Source of the DNA: Nitrospiraceae bacterium
GTDB lineage: Bacteria > Nitrospirota > Nitrospiria > Nitrospirales > Nitrospiraceae
Length of the DNA: 9,829 nt
Direction: 5' to 3'
NCBI GenBank assembly: GCA_005800255.1
Contig: SYGW01000045.1
Coordinates: forward strand, 1 to 9,829
The notes beneath the pieces are model-generated. The model searched no databases and was not told where the DNA came from. It saw only the letters and a program-made list of their open reading frames with translations. Shown one piece after another: positions 1-6,826 of this stretch (position 1 is the stretch's first letter; the number at the start of each line of letters is the position of its first letter). The position numbers and the translations under genes are program-made.

Positions 1-460
1 CGAGGAAGGGCAGACTCTCGAGATCGCCGACGGTGCCGCCGATCTCCACGATCGTAACGTCCATCCCCTTCGAGATGCGCATGATGCTCTGCTTGATCTC
101 GTCAGTGACGTGAGGCACCACCTGCACGGTCCCGCCCAGGTAGTCGCCGCGCCGCTCTTTCGAGATGACCAAATAGTAGATCCGGCCGGTCGTGTAGTTA
201 TTTTCTTTGGTGAGGATCAGGGACGTGTACCGCTCATAGTGGCCGAGGTCCAGGTCCGTTTCGGCTCCGTCATCCGTCACGTAGACTTCCCCATGCTGAT
301 AGGGATTCATCGTGCCGGGATCGACGTTGATGTAGGGGTCGAGCTTGAGGAACGTGATCTTCAACCCGCGGCTTTCCAGCAGGTTGCCGATCGAAGCCGA
401 CGCAAGCCCTTTCCCCAGGGAGGAAACGACGCCGCCGGTAACGAAAATGAATTTACTCAT
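1..460 (-). CDS. pyrG: CTP synthase, N-terminal part (cut by window edge)
   Basis: Catalyses ATP- and glutamine-dependent amination of UTP to CTP, the last step of de novo pyrimidine nucleotide synthesis, in the cytoplasm. The first 153 residues are visible and belong to the synthetase domain. They include the P-loop region [10 protein letters not shown] (residues 9-18), [13 protein letters not shown] (39-51), [19 protein letters not shown] (55-73), [17 protein letters not shown] (101-117) and [11 protein letters not shown] (139-149), all hallmarks of the family. The glutaminase domain lies outside the window. The start is the ATG at 458-460, which gives the usual N-terminus beginning just before the IFVTGG strand; the upstream ribosome site is only a loose G-rich stretch. 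It lies 52 bases after kdsB with no clear terminator or promoter between, so it is probably the last visible gene of the lepA-lepB-rfaE1-kdsB operon. Its product CTP is a substrate of KdsB. Confidence 0.97.
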   Translation of the reverse strand, partial: MSKFIFVTGGVVSSLGKGLASASIGNLLESRGLKITFLKLDPYINVDPGTMNPYQHGEVYVTDDGAETDLDLGHYERYTSLILTKENNYTTGRIYYLVISKERRGDYLGGTVQVVPHVTDEIKQSIMRISKGMDVTIVEIGGTVGDLESLPFL

Positions 461-512
461 GGCTGCCCCCATCTTGTCCGATCCTATAATGCCGACATCC
501 CTGCCACCGGGG

Positions 513-1310
513 CTACTTCCCGTGGGTGGCTCTGATCGCAGCCAACTCCCGCTTCACAGCCTCAAAGTGGCGGAGCTTCTCCGTCACCGGCTCGACATCT
601 TCCGACTGATCCACCCGCAAAGACGCATGTTTGGTTTCCCAGACCTTGATCGAAATCCCGTGCTCCAAGGCGCGCAACTGCTCAAGACTCTCCGCCTCCT
701 CCAACCGTCCTGAGGGCAGCGCCTCGATCTTCAACAGAATATCGCGCCGGTAGATATACAGACCGAGATGAATGTAATGCAGCCCCGCGACAGCCGCATG
801 GCCGGCGTCGTCCCGCACCACCGGAATCGGCGCGCGCGAGAAATAGAGGGCGTTGCCCTGATGATCTGTGACCACCTTCACGACCGCGGGATTATGGAGA
901 TCCTCCATCGAGTCGATCGCGCGCTTCAACGTCCCCATCTCTGCGCCGCTCTTGAGGAACGGATCGATAAGGTCTGCCAGCAACTCAGGATGCAGCGGGA
1001 TCTCATCGCCTTGAAGGTTCACGAAAAAGTCCCCGCGAACCAGACGCGCAACCTCGGCGACCCGATCGGTGCCGGTCCGATAGGCCCCGCCGGTCATCAC
1101 GGCCTGCCCGCCGAATCCTTCCACGGTCTCCTTGATCCGTTTATGGTCGGTAGCCACCAGCACATCGGAAACCAGACGGCAGGCCGCCGCCTGTTCATAG
1201 ACATGCTGGATCATAGGCTTCGGACCGAGCATGGTCAGAGGCTTCCCGGGAAAACGCGTCGACCCGTACCGGGCCGGAATGACGACCGTCACGAAAGGCG
1301 TCCTAGTCAT
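513..1310 (-). CDS. kdsB: 3-deoxy-manno-octulosonate cytidylyltransferase (CMP-Kdo synthetase)
   Basis: Activates Kdo with CTP to CMP-Kdo and pyrophosphate, the sugar donor for the inner core of LPS; cytoplasmic, Mg-dependent. The protein is 265 aa, close to the family length of about 250. Visible motifs are [15 protein letters not shown] (residues 11-25, nucleotide-binding loop), VATDH (52-56), [11 protein letters not shown] (73-83), NLQGDE (98-103, with metal-binding Asp102), NPAVVKVV (140-147), LYFSRAPIP (155-163) and the C-terminal VDQSED (233-238), matching the second metal-binding Asp of VDTPED in other members. The usual Pro after QGDE is Ile104, shifting the Pro by one. The ATG at 1308-1310 has a strong GGAGG (1320-1324) nine bases upstream and overlaps the end of rfaE1 by 8 bases, so translation is probably coupled. 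Confidence 0.96.
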   Translation of the reverse strand: MTRTPFVTVVIPARYGSTRFPGKPLTMLGPKPMIQHVYEQAAACRLVSDVLVATDHKRIKETVEGFGGQAVMTGGAYRTGTDRVAEVARLVRGDFFVNLQGDEIPLHPELLADLIDPFLKSGAEMGTLKRAIDSMEDLHNPAVVKVVTDHQGNALYFSRAPIPVVRDDAGHAAVAGLHYIHLGLYIYRRDILLKIEALPSGRLEEAESLEQLRALEHGISIKVWETKHASLRVDQSEDVEPVTEKLRHFEAVKRELAAIRATHGK

Positions 1311-2370
1311 GGCTTAAAGCCTCCGAAAGCTGCTGGGCCGACAGGGTCGCGGTGCCCACCATGCCGACGACAACACCAGCCGCGTGATTCGCCAACGCCG
1401 CCGCATCTCTCATCGAGGCACCGGTCGACAGCGCCAACGCCAAAGCCCCGATCACCGTATCACCCGCGCCGGTCACGTCGTAGACCTGGCGGGCCTGGGT
1501 TGGAATATGCCAGGAGACTCCGTCTCCCTCGTACAGACTCATCCCTTTTTCGCCGCGCGTAATGAGCACCGCCTGACAGCCTAACCGCTGACGGATGATC
1601 GCACCGGCATCATTGCTGGCCTGATCGTCGTCTCCATGCACGCCGGCGGCTTGCATCGCTTCCAGGTGGTTCGGCGTGATGACCGTCGCCCCTTTGTAGT
1701 AGCTGAAATGTTCGACTTTCGGATCGACGACGAGGGGGATGCCGCGCAACGAAGCAAGGCGCGTCAGGTCCGCCATCAAGCTGGCGCTCACGACCCCCTT
1801 GGCATAGTCCGAGACCACGAGACAGGAGAGATCGCGCAATCGCGATTCGACGTAGCGGAGGATCTTCCGTTGCATCGCGGACTTGAGCTCCCCGCGTCGC
1901 TCCACGTCGTACCGCACGATCTGCTGATTGTGGGCGATGACGCGGGACTTCCTGGTGGTCGGACGGTCCGGATCGATCACGACCCCGCCCCGCCCGGAAC
2001 GGCTCGTGCCCAGTTCTTTCAGGAGCATTCGGCCTGACTCGTCCGATCCGATGACGCCGCAGAGGTCGACTTTGCCACCTAAAGCCAGCACATTATTGAA
2101 GACGTTGGCGGCGCCGCCGAGCCTGAAGGATTCAGAGTCGACATGGACCACCGGCACAGGAGCTTCCGGCGAGATACGGCTCACACGGCCCCAGATATAA
2201 TGGTCAAGGATGAGGTCCCCAATGACGAGCACCGAGGCTTGCGGAAACCGCGCGATATACTGCCGCAGAACTTTCGGCGACGCAGGCCCCCCAGGTCCCT
2301 GCCCCCCCGCGCCAGGCTGCCGCTGGCGCGCCGCTTTATTTACTGAATGGCTTTGCCGAATCGATCCCAT
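1303..2370 (-). CDS. rfaE1: D-glycero-beta-D-manno-heptose-7-phosphate kinase (kinase-only RfaE1/HldE type)
   Basis: PfkB/ribokinase-family enzyme that phosphorylates heptose 7-phosphate at C1, a step toward ADP-heptose for the LPS core. From the ATG at 2368-2370 it is 355 aa. Motifs in this numbering are VIGDLILDHYIWG (49-61), SRISPEAPVPVV (64-75), GGAANV (85-90), HNQQIVRYD (147-155), VVSDYAKG (185-192) and the family signature DVTGAGDT (298-305, catalytic Asp304). It matches only the N-terminal half of E. coli HldE; the adenylyltransferase domain is absent and must be encoded elsewhere if the pathway is complete. The start is uncertain. Recognisable homology begins near residue 34, and the preceding stretch is low-complexity Gly/Pro/Gln. 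An ATG at 2463 would overlap lepB by 124 bases, so 2370, with a 31-base overlap and a nearby GGAG, is preferred. Confidence 0.93.
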   Translation of the reverse strand: MGSIRQSHSVNKAARQRQPGAGGQGPGGPASPKVLRQYIARFPQASVLVIGDLILDHYIWGRVSRISPEAPVPVVHVDSESFRLGGAANVFNNVLALGGKVDLCGVIGSDESGRMLLKELGTSRSGRGGVVIDPDRPTTRKSRVIAHNQQIVRYDVERRGELKSAMQRKILRYVESRLRDLSCLVVSDYAKGVVSASLMADLTRLASLRGIPLVVDPKVEHFSYYKGATVITPNHLEAMQAAGVHGDDDQASNDAGAIIRQRLGCQAVLITRGEKGMSLYEGDGVSWHIPTQARQVYDVTGAGDTVIGALALALSTGASMRDAAALANHAAGVVVGMVGTATLSAQQLSEALSHD

Positions 2371-3116
2371 CTGACCCACTCCGTCCATTGTCCCTGTCCG
2401 CTCCACGACCAGTAGATGCGGAACGCCTTCCCGCGGATCTTCTCCTCGCGCACATAGCCCCAAAACCGGCTATCCAGACTTTGATCGCGATTGTCGCCCA
2501 TCACGAAATAGGCGCCCTCCGGCACGGTCACCGGCCCGAAATTGTCGCGCGGATTGATGGCGCCGTCAATGATCCCAGGATCGATCCGCTGCGTAAAGAG
2601 CTTATCGTCGAGCACCGCCCCGTTCACCAGAATGGCTTTGTTGAGCACCTGCACGGTATCGCCAGGCCCCCCCACGATCCGTTTGATGAAATCCTTTTCC
2701 TCATCTTCGGGGAACCGGAACACGATGACGTCGCCCCGCTGCGGCTTGCCGAATTCGATCAGCGCCTGCGAAGCGTAGCAATTGACGGGAGGCAAGGCCA
2801 CTTGGAGCTTGCACTGGCTAGGCCATTGAATGCCATAGGACAGCTTACTGACCAGGATATGGTCCCCGATCAAGAGGGTGGGAATCATCGAACCGGAAGG
2901 GATCTTAAAGGCCTGCACGATAAACACCCGGATCGCAAAGGCCAGGAGCATCGCCACGACGATGGCTTCCGCATATTCGCGAAAGATCGACTTCCTGCCG
3001 GGCTGCGACGCAGACGGCTCATCGAGGGCGGCCGTCGCCCCCGTTGCATCCCTGCGCCCCTCGCCGGTCGCAGACGCCAGACCGTCCGCCGGGGGAAGGT
3101 TCGTGTCCCCGCTCAC
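2340..3116 (-). CDS. lepB: Signal peptidase I
   Basis: Membrane serine protease that removes signal peptides from exported proteins on the outer face of the inner membrane. The 258-aa protein has a 45-residue Ala/Gly/Pro-rich cytoplasmic tail, one clear membrane segment (about 48-69), then [10 protein letters not shown] with nucleophile Ser76, RGDVIVF (128-133), KRIVGGPGD with general-base Lys145, and [11 protein letters not shown] (208-218). Ser76 and Lys145 are the expected catalytic dyad. Between the Ser box and RGDV there is an insert with Cys102 and Cys113, both predicted outside the membrane, which could form a disulfide. The start is GTG at 3114-3116, sharing GTGA with the lepA stop (4-base overlap); the next in-frame Met lies inside the membrane segment and is too late. 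lepA-lepB adjacency is also seen in E. coli. Confidence 0.96.
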   Translation of the reverse strand: MSGDTNLPPADGLASATGEGRRDATGATAALDEPSASQPGRKSIFREYAEAIVVAMLLAFAIRVFIVQAFKIPSGSMIPTLLIGDHILVSKLSYGIQWPSQCKLQVALPPVNCYASQALIEFGKPQRGDVIVFRFPEDEEKDFIKRIVGGPGDTVQVLNKAILVNGAVLDDKLFTQRIDPGIIDGAINPRDNFGPVTVPEGAYFVMGDNRDQSLDSRFWGYVREEKIRGKAFRIYWSWSGQGQWTEWVRWDRFGKAIQ

Positions 3117-4912
3117 TCGTCACCGACTTTCAGAATGGCGAGGAACGCCTCTTGCGGCACTTCCACGCTCCCTACGGATTTCATGCGCTTCTTCCCTTCC
3201 TTCTGTTTCTCAAGGAGCTTGCGCTTTCGCGTGGTGTCGCCGCCGTAGCACTTGGCCAACACGTTCTTCTTCATGGCGCCGATCGTCTCGCGCGCGATGA
3301 CCTTACTCCCGATCGCTGCCTGAATGGCAATTTCGTACATCTGCCGGGGAATGAGTTCCTTCATTTTCTCGGCGAGCTGACGCCCACGCTGAATAGACCG
3401 CTCTTTATGGGTGATGAAGGACAAGGCATCGACCGATTCGCCGTTCAAGAGAATATCCAAACGCACGAGGTCGGACGGGCGATAACCGAGCAATTCATAA
3501 TCCAGCGAGGCATAGCCCTGCGTGCGCGACTTGAGCTTGTCGTAAAAATCGAGGATGACTTCATTGAGCGGCATTTCGTAACTGATCGTCACCCTCGTCG
3601 GGTCGAGGAATTGAATGCCCCGCTGAATGCCCCGGCGCTCCTGACAGAGCTGGATGATGGCCCCCATATACCGTTCCGGCGTAATGACCGAGGCCAGGAT
3701 AAACGGCTCCTCGAACGATTCGATGCTACTGGGGGGCGGAAGCTGCGAGGGATTATTGACCTCGATCACCTCGCCATTGGTCAGCAACACGCGATAGACG
3801 ACGGTCGGCGCGGTGGTGAGCAAGGTCAGGTTGTATTCGCGTTCGAGGCGCTCCTGGATGATTTCCATATGGAGCAGCCCCAGGAAGCCGCAACGGAACC
3901 CGAACCCCAAAGCCAGCGACGTTTCCGGCTCATAGACGAACGACGAGTCGTTTAACCGCAGCTTGACCAACGCATCCCGCAGATCTTCGTACCGGGCCGT
4001 GTCCGTGGGATAGAGCCCGCAGAACACCAGCGGCTTCACTTCTTTGTAGCCGGGAAACGGCGTGCTCGTGGGCGTCACCGCATCTGTGAGGGTATCGCCG
4101 ATCTTCACATCCGCGACTTCCCGCATGTTGGCGCAGAGATAACCCGCTTCGCCGGTCAAGAGCTCGGCCTTCTTGGTCCGCTTCGGGCTGAACTGGCCGA
4201 CTTCCATCACTTCGAATACCCGCTCGTTCGACATGACTTTGATCTGCATGCCAGGCCGCACGGAGCCATCGACGATCCGGGCCAACACGATCACGCCCTG
4301 ATAATTGTCGAACCAGGAGTCGAAGATGAGCGCCTTCAACGGCGCAGTAGGATCGCCGGAAGGCGGTGGAATCCGCTCGATGACGGCCTCCAGCACCTCC
4401 AGCACGCCCTTCCCCTCTTTCGCGCTGATCAAGAGGGCATCGGTCGCATCCAGCATCAACACATCGGAGATCGACTGTTTGGTGCCCTCGACATCGGCGC
4501 TGGCGAGATCGATTTTATTGATAACCGGAATGATCGTGAGGTTGTTAGCCATGGCCAAATTCACATTGGCAATGGTTTGCGCCTGCACACCCTGTGTGGC
4601 ATCGACGAGCAAGAGCGCTCCTTCGCATGCGGCCAGACTGCGCGAGACCTCATAGGTGAAGTCCACGTGACCCGGCGTATCGATCAGATGCAACGAGTAA
4701 ATCTTCCCGTCTTTGGCCCGATACTTGATCGCGACCGCATGGGCCTTGATCGTGATGCCCCGTTCCCGTTCCAGGTCCATCGCATCAAGGATCTGCTCCT
4801 TGGCCTCTCGGGCAGGCACCGCGCCAGTTGCGTCAAGGATCCGGTCAGCGAGGGTAGATTTGCCGTGATCGATATGGGCGATAATCGAAAAATTACGTAT
4901 AAGGCTTTGCAA
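3113..4912 (-). CDS. lepA: Elongation factor 4 (LepA), ribosome back-translocase GTPase
   Basis: Translational GTPase related to EF-G that acts on stalled or mis-translocated ribosomes. The 599-aa length equals that of E. coli LepA. The GTPase domain shows AHIDHGKST (residues 12-20, G1), RERGITI (49-55, G2), DTPGH (78-82, G3), NKID (132-135, G4) and SAKEG (163-167, G5). Later domains carry [14 protein letters not shown] and the LepA-specific C-terminal stretch with [26 protein letters not shown] and QKEGKKRMK. The start is a TTG at 4910-4912. It gives the expected N-terminus just before [13 protein letters not shown], an in-frame stop lies a short way upstream, and AAAGAG sits about 8 bases before it. 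It is the first gene of the operon, directly behind a consensus promoter, and overlaps lepB by 4 bases. Confidence 0.97.
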   Translation of the reverse strand: MQSLIRNFSIIAHIDHGKSTLADRILDATGAVPAREAKEQILDAMDLERERGITIKAHAVAIKYRAKDGKIYSLHLIDTPGHVDFTYEVSRSLAACEGALLLVDATQGVQAQTIANVNLAMANNLTIIPVINKIDLASADVEGTKQSISDVLMLDATDALLISAKEGKGVLEVLEAVIERIPPPSGDPTAPLKALIFDSWFDNYQGVIVLARIVDGSVRPGMQIKVMSNERVFEVMEVGQFSPKRTKKAELLTGEAGYLCANMREVADVKIGDTLTDAVTPTSTPFPGYKEVKPLVFCGLYPTDTARYEDLRDALVKLRLNDSSFVYEPETSLALGFGFRCGFLGLLHMEIIQERLEREYNLTLLTTAPTVVYRVLLTNGEVIEVNNPSQLPPPSSIESFEEPFILASVITPERYMGAIIQLCQERRGIQRGIQFLDPTRVTISYEMPLNEVILDFYDKLKSRTQGYASLDYELLGYRPSDLVRLDILLNGESVDALSFITHKERSIQRGRQLAEKMKELIPRQMYEIAIQAAIGSKVIARETIGAMKKNVLAKCYGGDTTRKRKLLEKQKEGKKRMKSVGSVEVPQEAFLAILKVGDE

Positions 4913-4943
4913 ATGCTAACTCTTTTCCCAATAAAATCGGTTC

Positions 4944-4972
4944 ATTATAGTTACTGCCCCCCAGGTTGTCAA
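4944..4972 (-). promoter_or_regulatory. Consensus sigma70-type promoter for the lepA operon
   Basis: Read on the minus strand, TTGACA (4972-4967) is followed by a 17-base spacer (4966-4950) and TATAAT (4949-4944). Both hexamers match the housekeeping consensus perfectly at the optimal spacing. Transcription should start near 4937, leaving a leader of about 25 bases before the lepA TTG. The activity is inferred; the match is read directly. Confidence 0.85.
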
Positions 4973-4994
4973 AGCAGTCGCCCCCTCGTATAAT
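4966..4994 (+). promoter_or_regulatory. bioA: Divergent sigma70-type promoter for bioA
   Basis: On the plus strand, TTGTCA (4966-4971, five of six consensus) is followed by a 17-base spacer (4972-4988) and a perfect TATAAT (4989-4994). The -35 box overlaps that of the lepA promoter by five bases. Transcription should start near 5001, giving a bioA leader of about 125 bases that contains the long inverted repeat at 5025-5108. Confidence 0.75.
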
Positions 4995-5024
4995 TCGCAG
5001 GCACCGCGCCAATAACATCCGATA

Positions 5025-5108
5025 AGAGCTTATGGCTGATAGCATATAGCGAATAGTAGGAGCCTGGGTTTTCCGATCTCTCGCTATACGCCATACGCTA
5101 TAAGCTCT
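5025..5108. repeat. 84-base imperfect inverted repeat made of 7-base units, in the bioA leader
   Basis: The left arm (5025-5052) and right arm (5081-5108) are each 28 bases and match as reverse complements at 23 positions, with one further G-U pair possible in RNA; the loop is 28 bases (5053-5080). The right arm contains three consecutive heptads, CGCTATA, CGCCATA and CGCTATA (5082-5102). The reverse complement of the left arm shows the degenerate set CGCTATA, TGCTATC and AGCCATA. The structure ends 17 bases before the bioA GTG. It could be a leader hairpin affecting bioA translation or a dispersed REP/MITE-like intergenic element. No second copy was seen in this window. Confidence 0.75.
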
Positions 5109-5125
5109 CCTGCAACTCCTCCACC

Positions 5126-6514
5126 GTGGCACGAAAAACTTCGACCAGACAACTGATTGAGTGGGACCACCAGCACCTCTGGCATCCCTTTACCCAAATG
5201 CAGGAATGGGAGCAGGAAGAACCGCTCATTATCGAGCGAGGGAAGGGGTCTTACCTCATCGATACGGAGGGGAAGAAGTACCTCGACGGGACCTCCTCCA
5301 TCTGGGTCAATCTGCATGGGCACCGCCATCCATCGCTCGACCGGGCCATCAAGAGCCAACTCGACAAGATCGCCCATTCCACCTTCCTCGGCCTCTCCAA
5401 TCCACCGGCCATTCAGCTCGCGCGGGAACTCATTCGCATCATGCCCAAGGGCCTGAAACGGGTATTCTATTCCGACAATGGATCGACGGCGGTGGAAGTC
5501 TCGCTCAAAATGGCGGTCCAGTATTGGCAGCAGCGGCATCCAGAGACAGGCCCCAAGAATACCTTTCTCCATCTGAAACTGGCGTATCACGGAGATACCA
5601 TCGGCGCAGTCAGCGTAGGCAATATCGAACTCTTCCATGGGCGATTCAAGTCGCTCCTCTTCCCCACCCTGGAAGCAGATCCTCCCTACTGTTATCGCTG
5701 TCCCCTCAACCAAACCTATCCCTCCTGCCAGATGGCCTGCCTCGATCCGATCGAACAGATCCTCAAGAAGCGGCATCGAGACCTGGCAGGTTTCATCATT
5801 GAGCCGCTAGTCCAGGCAGCAGCCGGCATGGTCACGGCCCCGCCAGGCTATCTAAAACGAATCCGCGAGCTCTGCACGAAATACCATGTGCTCTTGATCG
5901 CCGATGAAGTGGCCACAGGCTTCGGCCGCACCGGCAAGATGTTCGCCTGCCAACATGAGGGGGTGACACCGGACTTGATGGCAATCAGCAAGGGTCTAAC
6001 CGGAGGCTACATGCCCCTGGCCGCGACCGTGACCACCGAAGAGATCTACCAGGGATTTCTCGGCAAGTACGAAGACTTCAAGACCTTCTTCCATGGCCAC
6101 AGTTACACCGGCAACCCTCTCGGCTGTGCCGTGGCCCTGGCCAATCTCGACGTCTTCAAAAAAGAAAAGACGCTCGCGAAGCTGCAACCCAAGATCAAGA
6201 CGATGGCGCGGCTCCTCAAGCCATTCCAACAACTGCCCCATGTCGGAGACATCAGGCAGCAAGGCTTGATGGCTGCCATCGAATTGGTGGAGGACAAGAA
6301 AACGAAGAAACCCTATCCACTCGCAGCCAGGATGGGCCACCGAGTCACAATGGAAACCCACAAACGAGGACTCCTGCTCCGCCCGATCGGCAACGTCCTC
6401 ATCCTCCTGCCGCCTCTCAGCACGTCGCTTCCAGAACTAACCAACATGGTCGCAATCCTGCAAGCCTCTATCGAAACAACAACGCTAGCCTTGGCATCCG
6501 GCCCACGGCCATAG
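5126..6514 (+). CDS. bioA: 7,8-diaminopelargonate synthase (8-amino-7-oxononanoate aminotransferase)
   Basis: PLP-dependent class III aminotransferase that makes 7,8-diaminononanoate from 8-amino-7-oxononanoate in biotin synthesis. The 462-aa protein has WHPFTQM (19-25), YSDNGSTAVEVSLKMA (115-130), YHGDTIGAVSVG (154-165), IADEVATGFGRTGKMF (258-273, PLP-binding Asp260), the Schiff-base Lys289 in AISKGLTGGY, and HGHSYTGNP (323-331). WHPFTQM, HGHSYTGN and LPHVGDIRQ resemble Bacillus subtilis BioA, which uses lysine as amino donor; E. coli BioA has WHPYTSM and uses S-adenosylmethionine. The donor here is therefore open. A Cys-rich insert (Cys189, 192, 201, 205) follows the first third. The start is GTG at 5126-5128; no Shine-Dalgarno is visible and the upstream bases are CT-rich. 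It stands alone on the plus strand, with no other biotin gene in view. Confidence 0.92.
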   Translation: MARKTSTRQLIEWDHQHLWHPFTQMQEWEQEEPLIIERGKGSYLIDTEGKKYLDGTSSIWVNLHGHRHPSLDRAIKSQLDKIAHSTFLGLSNPPAIQLARELIRIMPKGLKRVFYSDNGSTAVEVSLKMAVQYWQQRHPETGPKNTFLHLKLAYHGDTIGAVSVGNIELFHGRFKSLLFPTLEADPPYCYRCPLNQTYPSCQMACLDPIEQILKKRHRDLAGFIIEPLVQAAAGMVTAPPGYLKRIRELCTKYHVLLIADEVATGFGRTGKMFACQHEGVTPDLMAISKGLTGGYMPLAATVTTEEIYQGFLGKYEDFKTFFHGHSYTGNPLGCAVALANLDVFKKEKTLAKLQPKIKTMARLLKPFQQLPHVGDIRQQGLMAAIELVEDKKTKKPYPLAARMGHRVTMETHKRGLLLRPIGNVLILLPPLSTSLPELTNMVAILQASIETTTLALASGPRP

Positions 6515-6530
6515 TCCAGGCTGGCCTGGC

Positions 6531-6590
6531 GACTCCCTGTGCTCGTGCAACGCGCGGTCGCGGACTCCCCTCGTTGGATGCGCGCAGTCG
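6531..6590. repeat. Pair of imperfect direct repeats downstream of bioA
   Basis: Unit 1 (6531-6560) and unit 2 (6563-6590) share the layout GACTCCC, then CTCGT, a short variable stretch, GCGCG and GTCG at the end. Unit 1 has four extra bases (TGTG) after GACTCCC. They lie just past the bioA stop and do not fit a coding frame. They may be part of a dispersed intergenic repeat family; function unknown. Confidence 0.45.
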
Positions 6591-6826
6591 AAGGCAACCT
6601 TGGCCACTCCCCCTATGGCGATGCAGCAAGAAGGAGGCAGCCCATTACTAAATACGCACATCTCATCTCTCGAAATACATGCACTTCAGATTTATCATCT
6701 ACGTACTCCTCTTAGGCCAGTAGCCCGCAACACTTTCCCTCTCCCAGCGCTCATGATACCCTGGGGACATGTCAAGAAATGCCTTCACCATAGGGACAAG
6801 CAAGGAAAGTTCACAAGTATGCTTGG

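Noticed and set aside
485..490. TATAAT on the plus strand before pyrG
   Set aside because: No -35 box at suitable spacing, and it would point into the antisense of kdsB.
503..530. GCCACC/GGTGGC hairpin at the kdsB end as a terminator
   Set aside because: No T-run follows on the minus strand and pyrG begins 52 bases later, so a read-through operon is more likely.
768..1562. 264-codon open frame on the plus strand
   Set aside because: Antisense to kdsB and rfaE1, which have clear family motifs; composition rich in Arg, His and Pro is typical of a shadow frame in GC-rich DNA.
2388..3248. 286-codon open frame on the plus strand
   Set aside because: Antisense to lepB and the end of lepA; no motifs and a start inside lepB.
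3044..3955. 303-codon open frame on the plus strand
   Set aside because: Antisense to lepA; a shadow of a highly conserved gene.
4964..4972. Possible BirA (biotin repressor) half-site GGTTGTCAA
   Set aside because: No matching second half-site at the expected distance; the bases are explained by the -35 core.
4893..5132. 79-codon minus-strand frame across the divergent promoter region
   Set aside because: Runs through the promoter and the inverted repeat, overlaps the lepA start in another frame, and has no coherent protein features.
5084..5776. 230-codon open frame on the minus strand
   Set aside because: Antisense to bioA, with no recognisable domain and no promoter.
6516..6529. CCAGGC-TG-GCCTGG palindrome as a bioA terminator
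   Set aside because: Short stem with a two-base loop and no T-tract after it.
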